From NCBI GenBank assembly GCA_013306675.1, contig JABLUY010000010.1, positions 186,001 to 250,000 on the forward strand: 64,000 nucleotides of DNA, in the 5' to 3' direction. Below, in pieces: positions 40,578 to 49,719 of the stretch (its first letter is position 1; each line of letters starts with the position of its first letter). This DNA comes from Thraustochytrium sp. TN22. Its lineage: Eukaryota > Sar > Bigyra > Thraustochytrida > Thraustochytriidae. The translations under genes and the position numbers were made by a program. The notes beneath the pieces were generated by a model. That model made no database searches. It had not been told where the DNA came from and saw only the letters and a program-made list of their open reading frames with translations.

Positions 40578-41577
40578 GGGCCAGTTGCAGTTTGGCAGGC
40601 AATGTGTGTGAGTGCAGCCGCGTGCAGCCGGACAGCGCGGTCCGCCTGCCTACCAATGGCGAGCCGGTGCCTTGTCCGGGTTGACGCCGCAAGCGCCGAC
40701 TCCGACTCGACGACCCGCGCGTAGCTACTAACATGTAAGACCAAGGCCAAGGCCAAGGTCAAAGCCGAGGCGCGCCAAGGCGAAGCGAAGCTCGCGAGCT
40801 CTGGTGCTGCCTGCTCCAGGCCGCTCTTGGCCAACGCGCAGCGCGGAGAGGCTGAGCGAGCTTCATGCCAGGAGGGGAAGAGGACGGCTTGCGACGGCCC
40901 GGCCTGCCGGGAAGTGTGTGTCGCGCTGACGCGCCGCGGAGTCTGACATTGACAGTGAGACTCGAGTGAGTTGAGCAGGCTGGCCGAAAACAGCCTGAGA
41001 GCGCGCGCGCAGAGAGCCCGAGCAAGGAAACCCGATTCAGACGCTGCAGCAGTGCAGCGCGCTGTCGAAGGCGCAACACTCATCGGACAGAATCTATCTT
41101 ACAAACCACTCCAAACGGACGGCCCCGCTGCCCACCTTCAAGTCGAGCCAGCTTTGCAGTGCACGTCACGGCGCGCGACGGAGGCTAACTGTAAGTTAGC
41201 GGAAACTGTCATCATCGGCGGTGGCATAACGAGGAGGGACTGGTCTCGATCTACTACCAGCAAGTTCGCACTACCTGCACCGTGACCGTCCTCGGACTCG
41301 GACAACTCGCCGTGTCCTGGAGGTTACTCGTCGGTTTGGTCGAAACGGGCGCTGATTCTTCCGAGTCCCGGGCCGAGGCGGAAGCGCTGCGCTTTCTGGA
41401 CACTGCGGCCCCTCTCCATACCTCAGTGAATCTGCACCCCTTGCAGCCCCGCGTCATCGACGCTAGCGCGAGGCCCACACAGAGCCGCCAGTGCAGTGGC
41501 CAGGCAGACACCAAACGCTCTGGGTCTACGTGGACGTAGAGTCGGTAATCCCGATTGCTTTGGCATCGCTCGCCATC

Positions 41578-42702
41578 ATGCCGGAGTCGGCGTCGAGCTT
41601 CCGGGCGATGGTGCTGACCGGGAAGCCGATAGGGCAGCGGCCCGCGTCGGTGTTCGCGACGCTGAGCGTAGTGTTCGTGCTTGTGCAGGTGAACTTCTGG
41701 CTGGTGGAGTTTCCGCGGCACCTGCAGGACAGGCTACACAACGGGCTGGGCCCGGCCATGTTCACGATGGTGCTGGTGACAGCATACGTCGTGGTGACCT
41801 TCTTGGACGCCTGGCTGGACACGCTGCCGCGCGCGCGGGCGCTAGCAACGGAGAAACGCCGCAAGCTGCTGGTGCACTGCTGGGAGCTCTTGTGGGGCAC
41901 GATGCTGCTCGTCATCATGCTGGCGGGCGTGCTGCGCGCCTTTGTGCTGGAACTGCCGACCGGGTGCGACCCGAGCCTGTTCTCGTTGAGCGAGTACATT
42001 TACCCGACGTACGCGACGCGCGCGGTGAACCTCCCGGCAACGGTGGACGGGCTGCCTGTGGTGAACCCAGGCACCGAGGTGCTGGAAGTGAGCCTGGAGG
42101 ACGCGGTGAAGTTGGGCAGGATGGAGGACTCGTGCCTGGGTGCGAACCGCTACGTGCTGGAGATTGGCGCGACCTTCACGCTAGCCATGTACTTTTGGGA
42201 GCTCTTCTACCTGATGGGCGACGTGCGCGCCAGCCTGCAGATGCACCACCTGACGGTGGTGATTCTGTACCACGCGTGGCTGGCGTTCCCGCCGAGCACG
42301 CTTACGTCGCTGCTGGCCATCATTCAGTTCTTCTTTGCGGCCACGGAGCAGCCGACCTTCATCGCCCTGGTATTGTACAGGCTGACGGACGACAAGGTGC
42401 GGCAGCGGCGCTGGTTCATTGCGGGCGCCGTGAGCTTTGCAGTGTGCAAGGTCACGGCGCTCATCATCACACTGGTGCTCATGGCAGAGCACAGTGAGGA
42501 GCTGCCCCCCAAGTACGCACCGATTTGGCTCTTCTTTGTGATTGGCGGTCTTCTGGCGCAGATGTACTCGGTGTACGCGCAGTGCGCCATGGCCAGCCGG
42601 CTCGGCCGCGAGCTGGCACGGGACCACAAGACGGACTCGAGCTCAACGGGGTCCGATGAGCCTGAGACGACGGCGCAGAGCCAAGCAACCCAGCAGGTGT
42701 GA
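41578..42702 (+). CDS. TLC-like multi-pass membrane protein, cluster gene E3
   Basis: 374 residues, near copy of E1 and E2. It carries MPESASSFRAMVLTGKPIG, the shared core, LGRMEDSCLGANRYVLEIGA, MHHLTVV and TEQPTFIALV. Differences include VCKVTALII for VCKVAALII and a tail with SSSTGSDEPETTAQSQATQQ. It lacks the downstream re-duplicated tail of E1 and E2. The stop at 42702 faces the stop of the intact aldolase at 43022 across a 320-base convergent region. Start is the conserved ATG 41578; the longer frame starts with a GTG. Confidence 0.78.
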   Translation: MPESASSFRAMVLTGKPIGQRPASVFATLSVVFVLVQVNFWLVEFPRHLQDRLHNGLGPAMFTMVLVTAYVVVTFLDAWLDTLPRARALATEKRRKLLVHCWELLWGTMLLVIMLAGVLRAFVLELPTGCDPSLFSLSEYIYPTYATRAVNLPATVDGLPVVNPGTEVLEVSLEDAVKLGRMEDSCLGANRYVLEIGATFTLAMYFWELFYLMGDVRASLQMHHLTVVILYHAWLAFPPSTLTSLLAIIQFFFAATEQPTFIALVLYRLTDDKVRQRRWFIAGAVSFAVCKVTALIITLVLMAEHSEELPPKYAPIWLFFVIGGLLAQMYSVYAQCAMASRLGRELARDHKTDSSSTGSDEPETTAQSQATQQV

Positions 42703-43021
42703 GGAAGAACGCGTGCACGCACGCACTCTTGAAGATACATGCGCGCGCACACTCTCAAAAAGATACATGCGCGCACGCACTCTCGACGAGGCATGCACGC
42801 GCGCACTCTCGAAGATTCGCACGTAATTAGATCAAAAGACAACCTGTCATCGTGCTGCAATGATTTTTCAAAAAAGCTTTCCCCAAGTTCAGACCCGTGA
42901 GTTCGATTGCACCCACACCGAAAGGCTCTGTGCAATGGCTATTTTTGTTTGGTTTTTAGATACGATGTGACCACTCCCCGCTTCTTCCTTCTATGCATGT
43001 GCGCGTCGGCGCGACCTTAAC
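42703..43021. other. Convergent 3' region of E3 and aldolase
   Basis: Minisatellite units of the ATACATGCGCGC/ACGCACTCTC type at about 42712-42825, then an AT-richer segment (42835-42970) that presumably carries the 3' processing signals of both genes. This segment is copied, diverged, beside both aldolase fragments. Confidence 0.6.
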
Positions 43022-44104
43022 TTAGTAGGAGTAGTTCTTCTGGTACGTGGAGGTGTTGGCAGCGGCACCACCAGCGGCCTCGCCAGAGTACTTGCCGAGC
43101 TGGGCCAGGCCGTTGGCCTTGGAGCGGAGGAGCAGGGCCTGCTGGGCAGCCTCAATCTGGGCGTCCTCACCCTTCCACTCCTTGAGCACGGTGGCCTGGA
43201 GGGCGCGGCCGTAGGAGAAGGAGAGGTTCCAGGGCTTCTTGCCCTCGGCGCGGTTGAGCTCGTTGAGGGCAATGGTGGCCTCCTCCTCGGACATGCCGCC
43301 CGAGAGGAAGTTGATGCCCGGGACGGCGGGCGGCACGGTGCGCTGGAGCGTGCGAAGCGTGTAGGCGGCGACGGTGGCCATGTCGGCCGGGTCGGCGGCG
43401 TCGGCGCCCGAGCGCACAAAGTTGGGCTTGAGCAGGAGGCCCTCAAAGAGGAGCTTGTGGTCGGCGAGCGCCTTGAACTGCTCGTGCCAGACGCGCTCGG
43501 TGACGGCGGCGCTCACCTCGATGCTGTGGGAGCCGTCCATGAGCACCTCGGGCTCGACGATGGGCACAAGGCCGTTCTCCTGGCAGATGCTGGCGTAGCG
43601 GGCGAGGCCGTTGGTCTGCTCCTTGATGCAGAGGTCGGTGGGGGCGCCGTCCGACGGGTCGATCTTGATGACCGCGCGCCACTTGGCGAAGCGAGCGCCC
43701 TGCTTGTAGTACTCGGCGCAGCGGGCGGCGAGGCCGTCGAGGCCCTGGGTGCTGGTCTCGCCCTCGGCGGCGTGCATGATGGGGGCCTGGCCCTTGTCGA
43801 CCTTGATGCCCGGCACGATGTTCTCGGCCTTGAGCAGGTCAACGAACGGGGTGCCCTCGGGGGTCTTCTCGTACAAGGTCTCCTCGAAGAGGATGGCGCC
43901 GCTGATGAACTCGCCGAGGCCCTTGGTCTCGAAGAGCAGCTGGCGGTACTTCCGGCGGTTGTCCTGAGTGTTCTCCACGTTGATGGGCGCGAACCGCTTG
44001 CCGATCGTGCCGATCGACTCATCGGCGGCCAGGATGCCCTTGCCGGCCGAAGCGATGGCCTGCGCCGTCGCCTTGAGCTCCTCCTCGTACTTGTTGGCGC
44101 CCAT
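43022..44104 (-). CDS. FBA: Fructose-bisphosphate aldolase, class I
   Basis: Glycolytic and gluconeogenic enzyme cleaving fructose 1,6-bisphosphate into dihydroxyacetone phosphate and glyceraldehyde 3-phosphate. 360 residues, normal for the class. Hallmarks: GKGILAADESIGTIGKRF (residues 22-39), KVDKGQAPI, FAKWRAVIKI (Lys of the active site), PIVEPEVLMDG, and the Schiff-base lysine at about residue 226 in LLLKPNFV. FLSGGMSEEEATIALNEL is the phosphate-binding region. It ends in Tyr, as catalytically required. No targeting peptide is seen, so probably cytosolic. Start is ATG 44104; the longer upstream frame is low-complexity. Its 3' quarter was duplicated twice to the left (37096-37394 and 40293-40577). 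Confidence 0.97.
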   Translation of the reverse strand: MGANKYEEELKATAQAIASAGKGILAADESIGTIGKRFAPINVENTQDNRRKYRQLLFETKGLGEFISGAILFEETLYEKTPEGTPFVDLLKAENIVPGIKVDKGQAPIMHAAEGETSTQGLDGLAARCAEYYKQGARFAKWRAVIKIDPSDGAPTDLCIKEQTNGLARYASICQENGLVPIVEPEVLMDGSHSIEVSAAVTERVWHEQFKALADHKLLFEGLLLKPNFVRSGADAADPADMATVAAYTLRTLQRTVPPAVPGINFLSGGMSEEEATIALNELNRAEGKKPWNLSFSYGRALQATVLKEWKGEDAQIEAAQQALLLRSKANGLAQLGKYSGEAAGGAAANTSTYQKNYSY

Positions 44105-45421
44105 CTTGCTGCTTGTTGCTTGCTGCTTGCTGCTGCTGCTGTCTGTCTGTCTGTGTCGGCGTTGCGAGTCTGCCGTCAGTCCTCTGCTCTCCCCTCCTCG
44201 GCGTGCCGCGAGCAGCGAGCGCTGCGCTGTACTGTGCCACAAAGACGGCGCCGCAGCTCGTGTCTCCCTCTCTCCTGAGCCCTCCCTCCTCCTCCTCTCC
44301 CGCTCCGCCCAGCGCCGACCTCGGCGGGCCTTGCGCGGGGCCCGCGCGGACGAACGAATATCCTCCGGCCACTGGCCGACGGCCAGCGCCCGCCAACCTC
44401 GGCGTCTTGTCGGCGTCCCGCGCGCCGCTCTGCGCCAACGTGGCGTGCGTATCCTCGCTCCGGCATCCGCCCGCCAACCTTCCGTCCGCCGCCGCTGCGC
44501 CCGGGCTCCGGCCGGCCCGCGACCCGCCCGCCCGCCCGCGCGCCGCCCGCCCGCCGCTCGGGCGCGCGCCGCCGCCGCCGCCGCCCCCGCCGCCGCCGCC
44601 GCGCGACGTACCTTGCTCGATGGATTGCGATTCTGGATTGGATTTGAATTTTGTTTTCTTTTCATTTTTCGAATTGATCGCGAAAGCGCGCCCGCGCGCC
44701 ATTCTCCACTTGCGCGCACGTTTGCGGCGCTTGCGCGCAAGTGCCGCGCGCCGAAGCGCCACTTGCGCCGCGGATACTCGACTTGCGCCGCCCGCGCGCG
44801 CGGTCCGGTGCGCCCGCGCCGCCCCGACGCGGCGGCGGAGACGGCGCCGGGCCCGCGTGCGGCCCGCAGCGGAACCGTCCGCCGTACATGATCGTGAGGC
44901 GCAGACGCCCGCGTCATCCGACTCCCAGCAGAGCACCGGAAGCCACGCAGAATGGATCATGGAAAGCGCGGCGCGGCGCGGGCGGGGCGCGGCCGCTGCT
45001 CGGCCGCTTGCAGTGGGCCTGGCCGCTGGCGGGCGCGGCTGCAGTGGCCGCCCCGGAGGCCGAGCGGCGACCGAGCGGCGATGTCGGACATGACATCAGC
45101 CGAGGACGACACGGGTGTGCGCGGTGTCCCCGAAGGGTGGCAGTGTGAGTGATTTGCGATAGTGGCGCTCGCAGGACAGGGCAGGCCGGCGGAGTGGCCG
45201 CGCAAGTGGCCGTGCAATGCAAGCTTCGACTCGAAGAAGGGAGTCCAGCCGGAGTTGGACGGGACCGCGGCGACAGGGACCTGGCAGCAGGGCAGGGCAG
45301 GACGCGCGAAGCGCCCGGCAGTGCGCTGCAGCTCGAGCTTGCCTGCCTGGCACGGGGGGATCGGGCGGCGGGCGCGGCGCGGTGGCGTACTGGCGCTGAG
45401 CTGCGGCTGGGAACCCCGACC
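44105..45421. other. Divergent region upstream of aldolase
   Basis: 44106-44160 is a TTGCTGC/TGTC microsatellite, probably in the aldolase 5' UTR. 44510-44610 is a run of CCCGCC and GCC repeats, G-rich on the aldolase sense strand and capable of G-quadruplex-like structure. 44632-44680 is a sharp AT-rich island (TTTGAATTTTGTTTTC...) inside very GC-rich DNA, a plausible core promoter or nucleosome-free site. 44700-44790 contains repeated TTGCGC/GCGCAAG boxes. No gene seen. Confidence 0.5.
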
Positions 45422-46294
45422 ATGTTCCGCGCGGAGCCCGACGCCCTCGGGCGCGTTGGGATCGCGAGGGAGGAGGAAGGAGACGACGTCGTGGCACCGA
45501 GGTTTCTGATGGTGCAGGCAGAGCGAGCGGGCGGCATCTTTGAGCGCATCCCGCACGTCCGGCATCAGGATGATGTCGTCTACTGTCGAGGCGATGGCCT
45601 CACAATTTGCAGGGCAAGCATCGCGGGCCGCAGCGGCTGGGTCCTGGGCGAGCCGCCCGGCACAGTTTTCTTTGGCACGTGCAAGTGGGCCTGCGAGCAA
45701 CATGTGGGTCCCGGCCTGGTCGCCGCATGGTCGCCCTACGCCGCCGTCGGCGCGGACTTGCGAGCCAGAGGCTCTTGCGTCGTACGTGCCATCTCACCTG
45801 GAAGCGCTCTGTTGCGCACCCGAGGTTTCGTCTGCTGCAGCGAGGAGCCTTCCGGCGAGCGGTGCGAGGCAGTCATCACTGGATTTCGTCTGGAGCTCGA
45901 CGGCGACTTGGCTGTCGAGGACCTGCGCCAGGCACGGGTACGCCGGCTGCCGGGTCCTGCACTCTGCATCAACGAGCTTGTCCTGCGTGTAGATGACGAC
46001 GGCGCGCTCGACCAATGGGAAGCCTCTCTGCGTGCACTTCGCGGTGCGGTTTGCGAGTCTGACGAGCACGAAGCAGTTGAGCCCGTGAAGCAGCATCGCC
46101 CTGCAGCGAGCAAGCGGGCTCATCTCCAGCGGCTTCTCTCCGCCAATGCGAACGGACCCAAGGCTTGTTGTGATGGTGACGACCCTGGCGCGCCGGCCGC
46201 CATGAGTGCCGAGCAGCTCATTTGGCACGAGCGGCGCAAAGATCACATGCTACGGGTGCAGCTTGCAAGCTACGCCACGCCACCAGCGCTATGA
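45422..46294 (+). CDS. Hypothetical Cys-containing protein
   Basis: A 290-residue open frame from ATG 45422 that I cannot assign to a family. It has non-repetitive composition (VYCRGDGLTICRAS, GTCKWACEQHVGPG, TRGFVCCSEEPSGERC), about a dozen cysteines and no clear transmembrane segment. The C-terminus holds a basic helix-like stretch (AASKRAHLQRLLSANAN) and HERRKDHMLRVQL. The even composition distinguishes it from the compositional ORFs nearby, but a minus-strand open frame overlaps part of it. The frame continues upstream to 45149 without an ATG. It lies between aldolase (divergent) and the methyltransferase (same strand, 350 bases further on). Confidence 0.5.
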   Translation: MFRAEPDALGRVGIAREEEGDDVVAPRFLMVQAERAGGIFERIPHVRHQDDVVYCRGDGLTICRASIAGRSGWVLGEPPGTVFFGTCKWACEQHVGPGLVAAWSPYAAVGADLRARGSCVVRAISPGSALLRTRGFVCCSEEPSGERCEAVITGFRLELDGDLAVEDLRQARVRRLPGPALCINELVLRVDDDGALDQWEASLRALRGAVCESDEHEAVEPVKQHRPAASKRAHLQRLLSANANGPKACCDGDDPGAPAAMSAEQLIWHERRKDHMLRVQLASYATPPAL

Positions 46295-46645
46295 AGCAAA
46301 GCGATGATGATGATGATGATGATGATGATGTCGAGGTCGAGGTCGAGGTCGAGGCATGAAGACGCGCTGCTACTGCGCCTCGACTCAGACTCTCGTCTTC
46401 CGAGTCGAGCGTAACGTGAGGAGCTTGGTGGCCGTGGTGGTCGTGCCGCGGTGACGGTGAGCGCAGAGACCTCGGCTGCAGACGCAGACAGCGGCGCGGC
46501 GCGCGGCCGGCCGGCCGGCAGGCAGGCAGGTAGGCAGGCCGCAGGCCGCAGCCCCCTGCCGCGAGCCCGCCGAGTCCGTCAGGCGGTGAGCTCGCTGCCT
46601 GCAATGCAAGTCGGAGCGCCATTGAGCAAGCCCAAGGCCACCACC
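46295..46645. repeat. GAT and GTCGAG repeats upstream of the methyltransferase gene
   Basis: 46304-46330 is a run of GAT triplets and 46331-46354 holds four GTCGAG units, followed by GCAGGCAGG-type repeats near 46515-46540. Probably the 3' UTR of the hypothetical gene and the promoter of the next. The methyltransferase frame is open back to 46451, so this boundary is not certain. Confidence 0.55.
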
Positions 46646-47869
46646 ATGACGGCGGCCGAGGTGGCGAGCGCGAGCGGGCAGCCGGGCGTGTGGGCGACAA
46701 GCTCGATCGGTTTCGAGCGCGTGGTGGCCGACGATATGGTGCGGTCGCTGGGCGTGACGGAGAGCGAGGTGGCGCGGGACCGCGGCTTCGCGTTCGCGCC
46801 GCTCCAGAGCTACGAGGCGCTCACGGCCGAGACGGTCGGCGCCTGGTACGCGATAGAGAACGCCTTCGCGCTCGTGGCGGCCGTGCGCATCCCCGGGCTG
46901 AGCAGCATGGACGAGGAGGAGGCCCTGCAGGCGATCGAGCACGCCACGGCGCAGACCGACCCGGCGCGCTGGGAGGCCGCGAGGCGCGCGGCGTGGCGTG
47001 TGCGCGGGCGGCAGGAGGGCGCCGAGACCGGGGAGGAGACACCCATCACCTTTCGCATTTTCCGCAAGCGGTACGGCAAGCACGCCTTTACTAGCGCGGA
47101 CCTGGGGCGGCCGGTCTTCAACGGGCTGCAGCTGCTCATGCCGGCGTGGGAGGGCGTGCTCGGGGAGTGCAACCTGCCCATGATGGCGCGCGTGTCCGAA
47201 GAGGTGCTCCTGCTGGGCGTGCGGCTGCTGGACACGTCACCATGGCAGACGCTGCTGGCGCAGGACCGCGAGCGGGTGTACACGCCGCTGCGGCCGTCGA
47301 CGGCGTACTCGCTCGTCCGCACGGCGCGGGCCAGCGCGGGCGACATTCTCGTCGACCCCATGGCCGGCTGCGGCACGGTGCCCGAGGTGGCCGTGGCCAC
47401 GGTGCCGGCCGTCTTCGGGCTCGCGGGCGAGCTGGACGACCTTAGCGTGTCCAAGGCCGCGCGCAACGCCCGCGCCTCGCCCATGCACGGCTACCTGGAC
47501 GTGGTGCAGTGGGATGCGATGCGCATGCCACTGCGCGACGGCGCCGTGCAGCGCGTCGTGAGCGACTTGCCCTTTGGCAAAAAGTGCGGCACCAAGTACA
47601 GCAACCCGCGACTGTACAAGCTGCTGGCCGCGGAGTGTGACCGCGTCCTTGCGGCGGACGATGACGCGCGCGCAGTGCTTCTCACGTCGGCAAAACACAG
47701 CGCGGCCAGCAAACTGCAGCCGGTGAGCGACACCTTGCGCGCCGAGCAATGGTGCGTCTCGTGCGGTGGCTTGGACAATGCGGTCAGACTGCTTGAGCGC
47801 TGCCGGGCAGCACCCTCCGAGCATGTAACAACACAAGACAGAAAGGATGACGAGTCTCAGCCAGTCTGA
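46646..47869 (+). CDS. THUMP-domain class I methyltransferase (THUMPD3/Trm14-like)
   Basis: Proteins of this family make N2-methylguanosine in tRNA, using S-adenosylmethionine. The N-terminal region (VWATSSIGFERVVADDMVRS) matches the start of THUMPD3-type proteins, followed by a THUMP-like segment (TFRIFRKRYGKHAFTSADLG). The Rossmann methyltransferase part has LRPSTAYSLVRTA (near residue 215), DILVDPMAGCGTVPEVA (near 235), GELDDLSVSKAARNA, and catalytic motif IV SDLPFGKKCGT (near 305), close to DMPFGK of THUMPD3. 407 residues. ATG 46646 is chosen for its CCACCACCATG context and because the conserved region starts ten residues later; ATGs at 46604 and 46451 are possible. Human THUMPD3 needs the partner TRMT112, which is not in this window. 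Confidence 0.85.
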   Translation: MTAAEVASASGQPGVWATSSIGFERVVADDMVRSLGVTESEVARDRGFAFAPLQSYEALTAETVGAWYAIENAFALVAAVRIPGLSSMDEEEALQAIEHATAQTDPARWEAARRAAWRVRGRQEGAETGEETPITFRIFRKRYGKHAFTSADLGRPVFNGLQLLMPAWEGVLGECNLPMMARVSEEVLLLGVRLLDTSPWQTLLAQDRERVYTPLRPSTAYSLVRTARASAGDILVDPMAGCGTVPEVAVATVPAVFGLAGELDDLSVSKAARNARASPMHGYLDVVQWDAMRMPLRDGAVQRVVSDLPFGKKCGTKYSNPRLYKLLAAECDRVLAADDDARAVLLTSAKHSAASKLQPVSDTLRAEQWCVSCGGLDNAVRLLERCRAAPSEHVTTQDRKDDESQPV

Positions 47870-47991
47870 CCCCCCAAAAAATAACTCTAACTTAGCTAGC
47901 GCGCGCCAAATGATTCTTCAGGCAAAGATTTGGTCCAGCACACTGTCGCTGCAGCGGAGAGCGCGCAACGGAGGTGAGGGGGCGTGTCACA

Positions 47992-49008
47992 TCAGGCATA
48001 GACCATGGCGCGGTCGGCCCAGCCAGTGGGCAGCATTCGCAGGACCCAGTAAAGCAGCGCATGCAGGGGCGCGTTGAGGGTGACGTGCTCCGGCGCGCCC
48101 GGATCCACCGCCGTGGCGACGATGGCCTCAGCCACGGCGCGCGGACTGAGAAAGACGAGGCGGTTTGCATGCATGCGCGTGCCCATCTCGAAGACGGCGC
48201 GGCGGTCGCGCATGACATCCGCAAAGAGGCTGGCCGAGTTGGCTTCGAGCCAGCGCGTGACAAGCGGGGCGCACGTCGAGAGCATGCCGGTGTCAATGGC
48301 GCCCGGCAGGATGGCGTGCACGCGCAGCCCGAGGCCGGCCGCGCGCACCTCCTTGCGCAGCGTGTCGTTGAAGCCGAGCAGGCCGAACTTGGTGGTCGCG
48401 TAGGCGCCCTGCCACGGCCAGGCCACGCGGCCGGAAATGCTGCCGACGTTGACAATGGCGCCGGCGCGCGGGCCGGCGAGGAGCAGCTCGAAAAAGATCC
48501 GGCTCAGCCGCATGGGCGCCAGCAGGTTCACGCGCACCTGCATCTCGATGGTGGCCCAGGGCGTCTCCAGGACGGGCGCGGCGTCCAGCACGCCGGCGCA
48601 GTTCACCAGCGCATCGAGTCCCTTGCCGTCGGCGGCGCCCAGCGCCGTGGCGACGCGGTCCCGCAGCGCCACGCAGGCGGCCTCATCCGTGACGTCCACC
48701 AGCTCGGCGCGCACGTTGAGGCCAGCGGCCTGCTGCAGGTCGCGCTCCAGCGCCTCGAGCGCCTCCGCGTTCTTGTCCACGGCCACCACGAGCCAGCCGG
48801 CGCGCGCCAGCAGCTCCACGACCTCGCGTCCCACGCCCGACGCGCCACCCGTCACCACGGCGGCGCCGCCGCGCCTGCGCTGCGCCAGCGCCGCCAGGGC
48901 CGCGCGCCGCCGCCGCGCATCTAGCGCCGTGCGCACGCCCGCCGCGAGCGCCGCCGCGGCGGCGAGCGCCAGGGCCCACCGCGCCGCCGCGCGCGCGCGC
49001 GCGGCCAT
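47992..49008 (-). CDS. Membrane-anchored short-chain dehydrogenase/reductase (RDH/17-beta-HSD-like)
   Basis: Classical SDR, 338 residues. An N-terminal hydrophobic helix (WALALAAAAALAAG, residues 11-24) precedes an Arg-rich stretch, typical of ER-anchored SDRs. The cofactor motif is VVTGGASGVGRE (residues 51-62), VDKNAEALEAL lies at the cofactor-specificity position (Asp suggests NAD(H)), NCAG replaces NNAG, IVNVGSISGR supplies the catalytic Ser, and YATTK at 203-207 is the YxxxK motif. PGAIDTGM follows as usual. The substrate is probably a lipid (retinoid, steroid or sphingoid-like), judging from the anchor and the closest-looking subfamilies; not certain. The ATG at 49008 is used because the longer frame begins with TTG. 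The gene converges with the methyltransferase gene (122 bases between stops). Confidence 0.87.
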   Translation of the reverse strand: MAARARAAARWALALAAAAALAAGVRTALDARRRRAALAALAQRRRGGAAVVTGGASGVGREVVELLARAGWLVVAVDKNAEALEALERDLQQAAGLNVRAELVDVTDEAACVALRDRVATALGAADGKGLDALVNCAGVLDAAPVLETPWATIEMQVRVNLLAPMRLSRIFFELLLAGPRAGAIVNVGSISGRVAWPWQGAYATTKFGLLGFNDTLRKEVRAAGLGLRVHAILPGAIDTGMLSTCAPLVTRWLEANSASLFADVMRDRRAVFEMGTRMHANRLVFLSPRAVAEAIVATAVDPGAPEHVTLNAPLHALLYWVLRMLPTGWADRAMVYA

Positions 49009-49719
49009 TTGCCGCGCTTCCAACCGCGTGGAGCGTACCAACTCGAATTAGTAATTCAGGTTCTGCGTTCGCGAGTGCTGGGCAAGGCAGCTCCTGCAAG
49101 GTGCCGAGCGAGTCGTACAACGACACGACATCAAAGTCTGATCGCGTGGCGCAGAGTCCGTCAAAGCTGATGCGACTTTGCTCGCCGAGCGAGCAATGCC
49201 AAACCGCAAGCACATCTGGATCGCCAGGGAGCGGCGAGGATCCGGGAGGCGAAAAGGCGGGGAGAGACGAGCAACAGCGTTCGCTCACATCTCGCCCCGT
49301 CCTCGCGTTCTGCCTCGGCGGACGAAGGGCGGGGCTTGCTTTCGTAGAGCTTAGCTAGTAGCTCTAGAAGGTCATCAAAGTATCCTGCATCGAACTCTGT
49401 CATGGACATGGTCACGGTCACGGTCTCGGTCTCGTCGTTGGTCTGCGCCAAAGAACTCGGAACTCGTCGACCAGGGAACCGCGCGAAGCACGACCAATGG
49501 CAGCGCTCCGTTGGCCTGTGGGTCCACGCGAGGCAGATCAACGCCAGGCTGACTCGGGGGCTGACTGTCGCCATGGCATCCGCCGGTCGTGACGCCACCC
49601 CCCCCCCGGCACATTGCATCATTACATCGACGAGACGTAAGTTCTTGGGTTGTTTGTTTATCGTAGTAAGATACGGGCACAGAAAGAGGCGACGTTTGTC
49701 GCTGTGCAGGGGTTTTTGA
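49009..49719. other. Intergenic region between SDR and sulfite reductase beta
   Basis: Upstream region of the SDR gene and 3' region of the reductase beta gene, both on the minus strand. Contains GTCACGGTCACGGTCTCGGTCTCGT-like hexamer repeats near 49410-49435 and an AT-rich segment (49640-49680) just downstream of the reductase stop, likely to hold its termination signal. TTAGCTAGTAGCTCTAG lies at 49351. No gene seen. Confidence 0.45.

Larger units (their letters stand above)
40578..43302 (+). repeat. E-unit copy 3, continuing into the intact aldolase gene
   Basis: Third unit, about 2725 bp, with a shorter and more diverged upstream region that lacks the 11-bp inverted repeat arms. At 43302 sequence shared with the other units ends and the rest of the aldolase gene follows, so this copy probably represents the ancestral arrangement. 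Confidence 0.82.

Noticed and set aside
23302-42702. Ceramide synthase (LAG1/CerS) identity for the membrane cluster
   Set aside because: The HH pair is present in some members, but the Lag1 motif with its downstream HD and acidic residues is not. TLCD-like is as far as the sequence allows.
36845-42825. CRISPR-like array suggested by spaced repeats behind the E genes
   Set aside because: Units are contiguous and degenerate with no unique spacers, the host is eukaryotic, and no cas genes are present; these are minisatellites.
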